Source: Actinomycetes bacterium (GTDB lineage Bacteria > Actinomycetota > Actinomycetes > Actinomycetales > Dermatophilaceae). From it: a DNA stretch of 9,856 nt. How positions within the stretch are numbered: the first letter of the stretch is position 1; each line of letters begins with the position of its first letter. The DNA is taken from positions 1 to 9,856 of the forward strand of contig JAEXXY010000487.1 of the NCBI GenBank assembly GCA_023451855.1. Direction: 5' to 3'. A program made the position numbers and the translations under genes. Below the pieces are notes generated by a model that saw only the letters and a list, made by a program, of their open reading frames with translations, had not been told where the DNA came from and did not search any database. Shown piece by piece: positions 1-6,698 of the stretch.

Positions 1-890
1 GCAAGCGCGTCGGCCAGGCGCGTGGCCGGGTCGGCCAGGCCGTCGCGGCCCGCCAGGCCGAGCTCGAGGCCGAGCGCGACGAACGCATCCTCGTCGAGGA
101 GCGCGTCGACGTGACGCTGCCGGCGCTGCGCCGGCAGCCGGGTGCACGGCACCCCATCGAGCTGGTGGCCCAGCGACTCGTCGACGCGTTCGTGGGCATG
201 GGCTGGGAGGTCGCGGAGGGACCCGAGATCGAGAGCGAGTGGCTCAACTTCGACGCGCTCAACCTCGGGCCCGACCACCCGGCGCGGCAGATGCAGGACA
301 CCTTCTTCCTCGACCCGGTCGACTCGGGCCTCGTGCTGCGCACGCAGACCTCGCCGGTGCAGATCCGGACCATGCTCGAGAAGGAGCCGCCGATCTACGT
401 CGTGGCCCCGGGCAAGGTCTTCCGCACCGACGACCTCGACGCCACGCACACCCCGGTCTTCCACCAGATCGAGTGCCTCGCCATCGACAAGGGCCTGACG
501 ATGGCGCACCTGCGCGGCGCGCTCGACGCGTTCGTGCGCGTCATGTTCGGCGAGGACACCCGCACGCGCGTGCGCGCCTCCTACTTCCCCTTCACCGAGC
601 CGTCGATGGAGACCGACTTCGTCTGCTTCGCCTGCCACGGCGAGGGCCACGACGACCGCGGGGCCCAGTGCCGCACCTGTGGCGGCTCGGGGTGGATCGA
701 GCTCGGCGGCTCGGGCATGGTCAACCGGAAGGTGCTGCGAGCCTGCGGCATCGATCCCGACGTCTACTCCGGCTTCGCCTTCGGGCTCGGCATCGAAAGG
801 GCGCTCATGCTGCGTCACGGCGTGCAGGGCATGCACGAGATGGTCGAGGGCGACGTCCGCTTCTCGCAGCAGTTCGGGATGGAGGTCTGA
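1..890 (+). CDS. pheS: Phenylalanyl-tRNA synthetase alpha subunit (5' end missing)
   Basis: Catalytic subunit of the cytoplasmic alpha2beta2 enzyme that charges tRNA-Phe with phenylalanine using ATP. The reading frame is already open at base 3 and codes for a charged, Ala/Arg/Glu-rich helix (VAARQAELEAERDERILVEE), the end of the N-terminal tRNA-binding coiled coil. The GTG at 111 is therefore an internal Val codon and not the start. About 295 residues are visible; family members have roughly 340-370, so some 50-70 are missing upstream. The class II core is clear: FDALNLGPDHPARQMQDTF, TSPVQIRTM, motif 2 around VFRTDDLDATHTPVFHQIE, and motif 3 GFAFGLGIERALML with its catalytic Arg. Between motifs 2 and 3 there are two CxxC pairs (codons at 624, 633, 669 and 678) that could bind zinc. 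The gene ends one base before pheT, with which it is surely co-transcribed and translated. Confidence 0.97.
   Translation, partial: KRVGQARGRVGQAVAARQAELEAERDERILVEERVDVTLPALRRQPGARHPIELVAQRLVDAFVGMGWEVAEGPEIESEWLNFDALNLGPDHPARQMQDTFFLDPVDSGLVLRTQTSPVQIRTMLEKEPPIYVVAPGKVFRTDDLDATHTPVFHQIECLAIDKGLTMAHLRGALDAFVRVMFGEDTRTRVRASYFPFTEPSMETDFVCFACHGEGHDDRGAQCRTCGGSGWIELGGSGMVNRKVLRACGIDPDVYSGFAFGLGIERALMLRHGVQGMHEMVEGDVRFSQQFGMEV
881..885 (+). promoter_or_regulatory. Ribosome binding site of pheT
   Basis: GGAGG lies inside the last codons of pheS, six bases before the ATG at 892. It favours that ATG over the in-frame ATG at 898, which would be too far downstream. It also implies that ribosomes terminating pheS can reload directly onto pheT, suiting equal production of the two subunits. 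Confidence 0.75.
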
Positions 891-891
891 C

Positions 892-3450
892 ATGCGTATG
901 CCGCTGCGCTGGCTCGCCGAGTACGCCGACGTCGCGCCCGGGACCACGGGTGCCGACGTCGCCGCCGCCCTCGTCTCGGTGGGCATCGAGGAGGAGGACC
1001 TCCACGGTGGCGACATCACCGGTCCCCTCGTCGTCGGCAAGGTGCTCGAGTTCGAGGAACAGGTTCAGAAGAACGGCAAACCGATCCGTTACTGCCTCGT
1101 CGACGTCGGCGAGAACGGCCAGATGCTCTCCGAGGGCAAGCACCAGGAGATCGTCTGCGGTGCCACGAACTTCGACGTCGGTGACCTCGTCGTCGTCGTG
1201 CTCCCCGGGGCCACGCTCCCCGGTGGCTTCGAGATCTCGGCTCGCAAGACCTACGGCCGCATCTCCAACGGGATGATCTGCGCCGAGGACGAGATCGGCC
1301 TCGGCAGCGACCACGACGGCATCATCGTGCTCTCGCGCCTGCTCGGCGAGGAGGCGGCCGCCGACCTCAAGCCCGGCGACGACGCCATCGCCCTGCTCGG
1401 CCTGGGCGAGGAGACGATCGAGGCCAACGTCACGCCCGACCGCGGCTACTGCTTCTCGGTGCGCGGCCTGGCCCGCGAGTACTGGCACGCCCAGGGCAGC
1501 CCCGCCGGCGGCTTCCGCGACCCGGCTCTCGTCCGGGCGCCTGATGCCAACGACTCCGGCTATCCGGTTCGACTCGACGACAACGCGCCGATCGACGGGG
1601 CCGCGGGCTCCGACCGCTATGTCGCCCGGGTCATCCGCGGCATCGACCCCACCCGCCCGAGCCCGGCGTGGATGCAGCAGCGCCTGACCGCCATGGGCAT
1701 GCGCCCGATCTCGCTGGCGGTCGACGTCACCAACTACGTGATGCTCGCGGTCGGGCAGCCGCTGCACGCGTTCGACCTCGACAAGCTGTCCGGGTCGATC
1801 GTCGTGCGGCGCGCCCGTGCGGGGGAGACGCTGAGGACCCTGGACGACGTCAAGCGCACGCTCTCGACGGAGGACCTGCTCATCACCGACGGCGGCGAGC
1901 GCGTCCTGGCCCTCGCTGGCGTCATGGGCGGTGCCTCCTCCGAGGTCGACGACTCGACGACGAGCATCCTCATCGAGTCGGCGCACTTCGACCCGACGTC
2001 GGTGGCGCGCACGTCGCGACGGCACAAGCTCGTCACCGAGGCGTCCAAGCGCTTCGAGCGCGGCGTCGACCCGGAGCTCGGGCCGGCTGCGGCGCAGCTG
2101 GCCGTGGACCTGCTCGTCGAGCACGGGGGTGGCACGGTCGACGACGGCGTCACGGACATCGACCACACGACGCAGCCCCCGGCATACCTGCTCGACGTCA
2201 CGGAGCCCGGCCGGATCGTCGGTCTCGACTACCCGCGCGAGCGCGTCGTGCAGATCCTGCGTGACCTCGGTTGCACGGTCGACGAGACCGGGGAGGGCAC
2301 CGACGACGCCCACGTGCTCGTCACGCCGCCGTCCTGGCGACCCGACCTCGTGGACGGGCCCGACTACGCGGAGGAGGTCGCCCGGATCGACGGCTACAAC
2401 AACATCCCATCGATCACGCCCACCCCGGTGGAGGGACAGGGGCTGACGCACGGCCAGCGCACCCGGCGCGTCGTCGCCAACGCGCTCGCGGGAGCCGGCC
2501 TGACGGAGGTGCTGACCTACCCGTTCGTCGCGGAGACCATCGCCGACGACCTGATGCTCCCGGCCGACGACGAGCGTCGCCACGCCGTCCGCATCGCCAA
2601 CCCGCTCTCGGAGGAGCGGCCGCTGCTGCGCACCTCGGTGCTCGCGAGCCTCGTGGACGCCTTGCGCCGCAACCTCGCCCGCGGCCACCGGGACGTGGCC
2701 CTCTTCGAGCTCGGCCTCGTCTTCCTGCCCGGCGGGCCGCTCGCCAAGGCGCCGATCCCCAGCGTGCTGAGCCGCCCCGACGACGAGACGCTCGCGCAGC
2801 TGTATGCCGCCGTGCCCCCACAGCCGCGCCACGCCGCCCTGCTCATGACCGGCCAGGCCGAGCACCTGGGTTGGTGGGGGCCGGGCCGGCCCGCCGACTG
2901 GACCGACGCTGTCGCCGCGGTGCAGATCGTCGCCGCCGCGCTCGCCGTCGAGGTGGTCGTGGCCAACGACCCGGCACACGCGCCGTGGCACCCGGGCCGC
3001 TGCGCGCGGATCACGCTGGCCGACGGCACCCTCGTCGGCCACGCGGGCGAGCTGCACCCGAAGGTGCTCGCGGCGCTGGACCTGCCCGCGCGCACCGTCG
3101 CGGCGGAGTTCGACGTCGACGTTCTCGTGGCGGCGAGCGCCGAGCCGGTCCAGGCGCACCCGTTCTCGACCTTCCCGCCCGCCATGACCGACATCGCGCT
3201 GCTCGTCGAGTCGCACGTCCCCGCAGCGGACGTCGAGGCCGCGCTGCGACAGGGTGCGGGGGAGGCGCTGGAGTCCGTGAGCCTCTTCGACGTCTACGAG
3301 GGGGAGCGCATCGAGGCCGGCCACCGGTCCCTCGCCTACCGGCTGACGTTCCGCGCCGCGGACCGGACGCTGACGACCGAGGAGGTCAACGCCTTCCGCG
3401 ACGCCGCGGTGGCCGCGGCTGCCGCGGCGACAGGGGCCGTCCAGCGCTGA
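892..3450 (+). CDS. pheT: Phenylalanyl-tRNA synthetase beta subunit
   Basis: Non-catalytic, editing and tRNA-binding subunit of phenylalanyl-tRNA synthetase, 852 residues, a normal length for the long bacterial form. The start MRMPLRWLAEY matches the usual PheT N-terminus and has a ribosome binding site at 881-885. Domains in order: an EMAP-II-like tRNA-binding domain at about 39-150 (GPLVVGKVLEFE ... TYGRISNGMICAEDEIG); the B3/B4 editing domain at about 240-410 (DVTNYVMLAVGQPLHAFD, LAGVMGGASSEV, TEASKRFERGVDP); the B5 DNA-binding-like domain at about 430-505 (PPSWRPDL, EEVARIDGYNNIP); the class II-like core; and a C-terminal ferredoxin-fold anticodon-binding domain at about 756-852 (HPFSTFPPAMTDIALLV ... 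LTFRAADRTLTTEEVN). Nothing is truncated or unusual. It pairs with pheS one base upstream. I see no convincing terminator after it, so some transcription may continue into the arginine genes. Confidence 0.98.
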   Translation: MRMPLRWLAEYADVAPGTTGADVAAALVSVGIEEEDLHGGDITGPLVVGKVLEFEEQVQKNGKPIRYCLVDVGENGQMLSEGKHQEIVCGATNFDVGDLVVVVLPGATLPGGFEISARKTYGRISNGMICAEDEIGLGSDHDGIIVLSRLLGEEAAADLKPGDDAIALLGLGEETIEANVTPDRGYCFSVRGLAREYWHAQGSPAGGFRDPALVRAPDANDSGYPVRLDDNAPIDGAAGSDRYVARVIRGIDPTRPSPAWMQQRLTAMGMRPISLAVDVTNYVMLAVGQPLHAFDLDKLSGSIVVRRARAGETLRTLDDVKRTLSTEDLLITDGGERVLALAGVMGGASSEVDDSTTSILIESAHFDPTSVARTSRRHKLVTEASKRFERGVDPELGPAAAQLAVDLLVEHGGGTVDDGVTDIDHTTQPPAYLLDVTEPGRIVGLDYPRERVVQILRDLGCTVDETGEGTDDAHVLVTPPSWRPDLVDGPDYAEEVARIDGYNNIPSITPTPVEGQGLTHGQRTRRVVANALAGAGLTEVLTYPFVAETIADDLMLPADDERRHAVRIANPLSEERPLLRTSVLASLVDALRRNLARGHRDVALFELGLVFLPGGPLAKAPIPSVLSRPDDETLAQLYAAVPPQPRHAALLMTGQAEHLGWWGPGRPADWTDAVAAVQIVAAALAVEVVVANDPAHAPWHPGRCARITLADGTLVGHAGELHPKVLAALDLPARTVAAEFDVDVLVAASAEPVQAHPFSTFPPAMTDIALLVESHVPAADVEAALRQGAGEALESVSLFDVYEGERIEAGHRSLAYRLTFRAADRTLTTEEVNAFRDAAVAAAAAATGAVQR

Positions 3451-3467
3451 GACCCGCCCCGAGCGGC

Positions 3468-3485
3468 CATGCAGGAGTATGCATC
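3468..3485. promoter_or_regulatory. Upstream ARG box (predicted ArgR operator)
   Basis: An 18-bp imperfect palindrome with half-sites TGCAG (3470-3474) and ATGCA (3479-3483) around a 4-bp spacer. The layout fits the classical ARG box (wnTGAATwwwwATTCAnw). The ATGCA-type half-site resembles ARG boxes described in Streptomyces. It lies 20 bp, centre to centre, from a second box, with 2 bp between them, the double-box arrangement bound by one ArgR hexamer. Binding by the ArgR encoded at 7921-8406 is inferred from sequence and context. Confidence 0.7.
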
Positions 3486-3487
3486 GC

Positions 3488-3505
3488 GGTGTATAGTCAT
3501 GCATT
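3488..3505. promoter_or_regulatory. Downstream ARG box (predicted ArgR operator)
   Basis: A second 18-bp palindrome with half-sites TGTAT (3490-3494) and ATGCA (3499-3503) around AGTC. Each half differs from the TGAAT/ATTCA consensus at one base. It covers the likely -10 hexamer and ends at the base before the argC start codon. A repressor bound here would block RNA polymerase and also the 5' end of the message. It is in helical phase with the upstream box. Confidence 0.72.
3492..3497 (+). promoter_or_regulatory. -10 promoter element of the argCJBDR operon
   Basis: TATAGT fits the actinobacterial TAnnnT -10 pattern and sits in a short AT-rich island in otherwise GC-rich sequence. It ends eight bases before the argC GTG, so transcription should begin at or within about two bases of that codon. 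No good -35 hexamer is visible 16-18 bp upstream, which is common in this group and is also where the upstream ARG box lies. This is a prediction from spacing and sequence. Confidence 0.6.
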
Positions 3506-4546
3506 GTGATCAGGGCAGCAGTGGCGGGAGCGAGCGGCTACGCCGGAGGAGAGATCCTCCGGCTGCTGCTCGCCCACCCGCAGATCGAGGTCGGGGCCGT
3601 CACGGCGGCCAGCAGTGCGGGTGAGCGGCTCGGGGGCGTTCACCCGCACCTGACCCCGCTCGCGGACCGAGTCCTCGAGCCGACGACCCCCGAGACCCTC
3701 GCGGGGCACGACGTCGTGTTCCTCGCGCTGCCGCACGGCCACTCGGCCGGCCTCGCGGCTGCGCTACCGGACGACGTCGTCGTCATCGACTGCGGTGCCG
3801 ACTTCCGGCTCGAGTCGCCGGACGCGTGGACCACCTTCTACGACACCCCGCACGCCGGGTCATGGCCCTACGGCCTTCCCGAGCTGCCCCTGGCGACCGG
3901 CACCCAGCGTGCCGCCCTCGCCGGTGCGACGCGCATCGCCGTTCCCGGCTGCTACCCGACCGGCATCTCCCTGGCCCTCGCACCCGGCTTCGCGGCCGGC
4001 GTCCTCGAGCCTGACGACGTGGTCGTCGTCGCGGCGTCGGGCACCTCGGGGGCCGGCAAGTCGCTCAAGCCGCACCTGCTCGGCGCCGAGGTCATGGGCG
4101 CGATGTCGCCCTACGGCGTCGGCGGCGGGCACCGGCACACCCCCGAGATCGAGCAGAACCTCGGCCGGGCCGGCGGTTCCCCGGTGACCGTCTCGTTCAC
4201 GCCGACGCTCGCCCCGATGCCGCGCGGCATCCTCGCGACGTGCACGGCCCGGCTCGTGCCCGGCACCGACCCGGCGTCGGTCCGGGAGGCGTGGGAGAAG
4301 GCCTACGCGTCCGAGCCGTTCGTGCACGTCCTGCCTGAGGGCAGCTGGCCCTCGACCGGCAGCGTCGTCGGCAGCAACAACGTGCTGGTCCAGGTGGCCG
4401 TCGACGAGCGCCTCGGGCGCGTCGTCGCCGTGTCTGCCGTCGACAACCTCACCAAGGGCACCGCCGGTGCGGCCGTCCAGTGCGCCAACCTCGCGCTCGG
4501 GCTCGACGAGACTCTGGGCCTGCCCGTCGCGGGGGTGGCCCCGTGA
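3506..4546 (+). CDS. argC: N-acetyl-gamma-glutamyl-phosphate reductase
   Basis: NADPH-dependent reduction of N-acetylglutamyl-5-phosphate to N-acetylglutamate semialdehyde, the third step of arginine synthesis, in the cytoplasm. The protein has 346 residues, the usual length. The N-terminal Rossmann motif is GASGYAGGE (8-16). The active-site cysteine is Cys149 in VPGCYPTG. The conserved GGGHRHTPEIEQ stretch (206-217) supplies the catalytic His, and the C-terminal NLTKGTAGAAVQ motif is present. The GTG at 3506 is the first possible start after an in-frame TAG at 3494-3496 and gives the normal N-terminus MIRAAVAGASGYAGG. There is no Shine-Dalgarno sequence at a workable distance. With a -10 hexamer eight bases upstream, the message is probably leaderless. 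It is the first gene of the operon, directly behind two ARG boxes, and its stop overlaps the argJ start (GTGA). Confidence 0.97.
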   Translation: MIRAAVAGASGYAGGEILRLLLAHPQIEVGAVTAASSAGERLGGVHPHLTPLADRVLEPTTPETLAGHDVVFLALPHGHSAGLAAALPDDVVVIDCGADFRLESPDAWTTFYDTPHAGSWPYGLPELPLATGTQRAALAGATRIAVPGCYPTGISLALAPGFAAGVLEPDDVVVVAASGTSGAGKSLKPHLLGAEVMGAMSPYGVGGGHRHTPEIEQNLGRAGGSPVTVSFTPTLAPMPRGILATCTARLVPGTDPASVREAWEKAYASEPFVHVLPEGSWPSTGSVVGSNNVLVQVAVDERLGRVVAVSAVDNLTKGTAGAAVQCANLALGLDETLGLPVAGVAP

Positions 4547-5715
4547 GCGCGCCCGCCCCGCAGCCGGACGTCCGGCTGCCCAAGGGTTTCCGTGCCGCCG
4601 GTGTGACCGCGGGCCTCAAGGCCAGCGGTCGCCCGGACGTCGCGCTCGTCGTCAACGACGGACCCGACCACCACGCTGCCGCCGTCTTCACGAGCAACCG
4701 GGTCGAGGCGGCGCCCGTCACGTGGTCGCGCCAGGTCGTCGCCGACCGACGCGTCGACGCCGTGGTCCTCAACTCCGGCGGCGCCAACGCCTGCACCGGC
4801 GCCCAAGGCTTCCTCGACACCCACCGCACCGCCGAGCACGTGGCCGAGGTCGTCGGCGCCTCCGCCGGCGACGTCGTCGTCTGCTCCACCGGGCTCATCG
4901 GCGAGCTGCTCCCGATGGACCGCCTGCTCGCCGGTGTCGACGCCGCGGCGGCCGCGCTGAGCCCCGAGGGCCATGACGACGCCGCCGTCGCCATCATGAC
5001 GACCGACACCGTCCGCAAGGTCGCGACGTACATGGGGGCAGGGTGGAGCGTCTCCGGGATGGCCAAGGGCGCCGGCATGCTCGCCCCGGCCCTCGCGACG
5101 ATGCTCGTCGTCCTCACGACCGACGCCGTCGTCGACCCCGCCGACCTCGACACCGCCCTGCGCGCCGCGACGACCGTCTCCTTCGACCGCATCGACTCCG
5201 ACGCGTGCATGTCGACGAACGACACCGTCGTCGTCCTCGCCTCGGGTGCCTCGGGCGTCCGTGTCGACGCCGCCGAGCTGACCGCCGCGCTCACCGCGGT
5301 GAGCGCCGACCTCGCCCGCCAGCTCATCGGCGACGCCGAGGGTGCCAGCCACGACATCGCCATCGAGGTGTGTGGCGCGGCGTCGGTCGACGACGCCCTC
5401 GAGGTGGCCCGGGCCGTGGCCCGCAACAACCTCTTCAAGTGCGCCGTCTTCGGCAACGACCCCAACTGGGGGCGGGTGCTCGCCGCCGTCGGCACGACCT
5501 GCGCCGCGTTCGACCCCACCGGTCTGGACGTCGCGATGAACGGCGTCCAGGTGTGCCGGGCCGGCGGCGTCGGCGAGGACCGCTCGCTCGTCGACCTCAC
5601 CGCCCGCGAGGTCCACGTGCTCGTCGACCTCCACGCCGGGTCCGAGACCGCGACGGTCTGGACCAACGACCTCACCCACGACTACGTCCACGAGAACTCG
5701 GCCTACAGCACATGA
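4543..5715 (+). CDS. argJ: Glutamate N-acetyltransferase / ornithine acetyltransferase
   Basis: Transfers the acetyl group from N-acetylornithine to glutamate, releasing ornithine and regenerating N-acetylglutamate (the acetyl cycle). Some family members also use acetyl-CoA, which the sequence cannot decide. The protein has 390 residues. Hallmarks are the oxyanion motif CSTGLIG (114-120) and the self-cleavage site KGAGMLAPALATML, predicted to cut between Ala185 and Thr186 so that Thr186 becomes the N-terminal nucleophile of the beta chain. Others are KCAVFGNDPNWGR and the C-terminal DLTHDYVHENSAYST. The GTG at 4543 overlaps the argC stop by four bases; a more upstream in-frame ATG at 4480 would lie inside argC and add a non-conserved tail. 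A weak GGGGGTGG precedes it. The stop overlaps the argB ATG. Confidence 0.97.
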   Translation: MSAPAPQPDVRLPKGFRAAGVTAGLKASGRPDVALVVNDGPDHHAAAVFTSNRVEAAPVTWSRQVVADRRVDAVVLNSGGANACTGAQGFLDTHRTAEHVAEVVGASAGDVVVCSTGLIGELLPMDRLLAGVDAAAAALSPEGHDDAAVAIMTTDTVRKVATYMGAGWSVSGMAKGAGMLAPALATMLVVLTTDAVVDPADLDTALRAATTVSFDRIDSDACMSTNDTVVVLASGASGVRVDAAELTAALTAVSADLARQLIGDAEGASHDIAIEVCGAASVDDALEVARAVARNNLFKCAVFGNDPNWGRVLAAVGTTCAAFDPTGLDVAMNGVQVCRAGGVGEDRSLVDLTAREVHVLVDLHAGSETATVWTNDLTHDYVHENSAYST

Positions 5716-6698
5716 CCCGGACCAGCCCCGCCCACCCGGCCCAGCGCAACCTGCGCGGGCTCATCGACGCCGCGGCGATCCGCGTCGCCGCCGGCAAGGC
5801 CGCGACGCTCGTCGAGGCGCTGCCGTGGCTCGAGCGGTTCCGCGGCGCGCTCGTCGTCGTCAAGTACGGCGGCAACGCGATGGTCGACGAAGGCCTGAAG
5901 AAGGCCTTCGCCGAGGACATCGCGTTCCTGCGCTACGCCGGCCTGCGACCGGTCGTCGTCCACGGTGGCGGCCCGCAGATCAAGGCGATGCTCGACCGCG
6001 TCGGCCTGCAGAGCGAGTTCCGCGGCGGTCTGCGCGTCACGACGCCCGAGGTCATGGACGTCGTCCGGATGGTCCTCACCGGGCAGGTCGGGCGCGAGCT
6101 CGTCGGCCTGCTCAACCAGCACGGCCCGATCGCCGTGGGCCTCTCCGGCGAGGACGCCTCGCTGCTCGGGGCGAGGCGGCGCAGCACCCTCGTCGACGGC
6201 GAGGAGGTCGACCTCGGCCTCGTCGGCGACGTCGAGAGCGTCAACCCCTCGGCGATCCTCGACATCCTCGACGCCGGGCGCGTGCCCGTCGTGTCGACCG
6301 TCGCCCCCGACCTCGACGTCGACGGCCAGGTGCTCAACGTCAACGCCGACTCGGCGGCGGCCGCGATCGCCGTGGCGCTGGAGGCCGAGAAGCTCGTCGT
6401 CCTCACCGATGTCGAGGGCATCTACGCCAGCTGGCCCGACCGCAGCTCGCTGCTGTCGACGATCGACCTCACGGCCGCGCGCGAGCTGTTGACCCGCGTC
6501 GACGCCGGGATGGTCCCCAAGCTCGAGGCGTGCATCCGCGCCGTGGAGGGCGGTGTGCCGCAGACGCACGTCGTCGATGGGCGGGCCCCGCACTCGATCC
6601 TGCTCGAGATCTTCACCGACGAGGGCATCGGCACCATGGTCCTGCCCGACATCCGCGCGACGCCCGAGGACGCCGTCGCCGACGGGAGCACGCGATGA
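5712..6698 (+). CDS. argB: Acetylglutamate kinase
   Basis: Phosphorylates N-acetylglutamate with ATP, the second and usually arginine-controlled step of the pathway. The protein has 328 residues of the amino acid kinase fold: VVVKYGGNAM with catalytic Lys51, the substrate loop VHGGGPQI (83-90), NVNADSAAAAIA (209-220), DAGMVPKLEA with Lys270, and DGRAPHSILLEIFTDEGIGTM near the C-terminus. About 47 residues precede the first core strand, including a helix near 23-43. Arginine-inhibited hexameric kinases have such an N-terminal helix, and the E. coli enzyme lacks it, so feedback inhibition is expected. The ATG at 5712 overlaps the argJ stop (ATGA). The first twenty or so residues are low in conservation and make the protein longer than the 294-residue M. 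tuberculosis enzyme, so a later start cannot be excluded. No clear Shine-Dalgarno sequence precedes it, suggesting dependence on translation of argJ. Confidence 0.96.
   Translation: MTRTSPAHPAQRNLRGLIDAAAIRVAAGKAATLVEALPWLERFRGALVVVKYGGNAMVDEGLKKAFAEDIAFLRYAGLRPVVVHGGGPQIKAMLDRVGLQSEFRGGLRVTTPEVMDVVRMVLTGQVGRELVGLLNQHGPIAVGLSGEDASLLGARRRSTLVDGEEVDLGLVGDVESVNPSAILDILDAGRVPVVSTVAPDLDVDGQVLNVNADSAAAAIAVALEAEKLVVLTDVEGIYASWPDRSSLLSTIDLTAARELLTRVDAGMVPKLEACIRAVEGGVPQTHVVDGRAPHSILLEIFTDEGIGTMVLPDIRATPEDAVADGSTR

Noticed and set aside
7..41. Short direct repeat GTCGGCCAGGC at 9 and 31
   Set aside because: It encodes a repeated VGQA in the PheS coiled coil and is within what a GC-rich, Ala/Arg-rich helix produces by chance.
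111..113. GTG as a start codon for pheS
   Set aside because: The frame is open upstream to the window edge and encodes the expected N-terminal coiled coil, so this is an internal Val codon of a gene that begins outside the window.
3435..3468. Possible hairpin (GGGCCG with CGGCC) after pheT
   Set aside because: The stem is only about five pairs with a long loop and no T-run, so it does not resemble an intrinsic terminator.
3479..3501. ATG codons at 3479 and 3499 as alternative argC starts
   Set aside because: The ATG at 3479 is in frame but meets a TAG at 3494-3496; the ATG at 3499 is in a different frame from argC. Both belong to the ATGCA half-sites of the operator.
805..3504. Open reading frame of 899 codons on the minus strand opposite pheT
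   Set aside because: It mirrors pheT, has the Arg/Gly/Val/Asp-heavy composition of an antisense frame in GC-rich DNA, and shows no recognisable domain. pheT itself is a textbook family member over its entire length.
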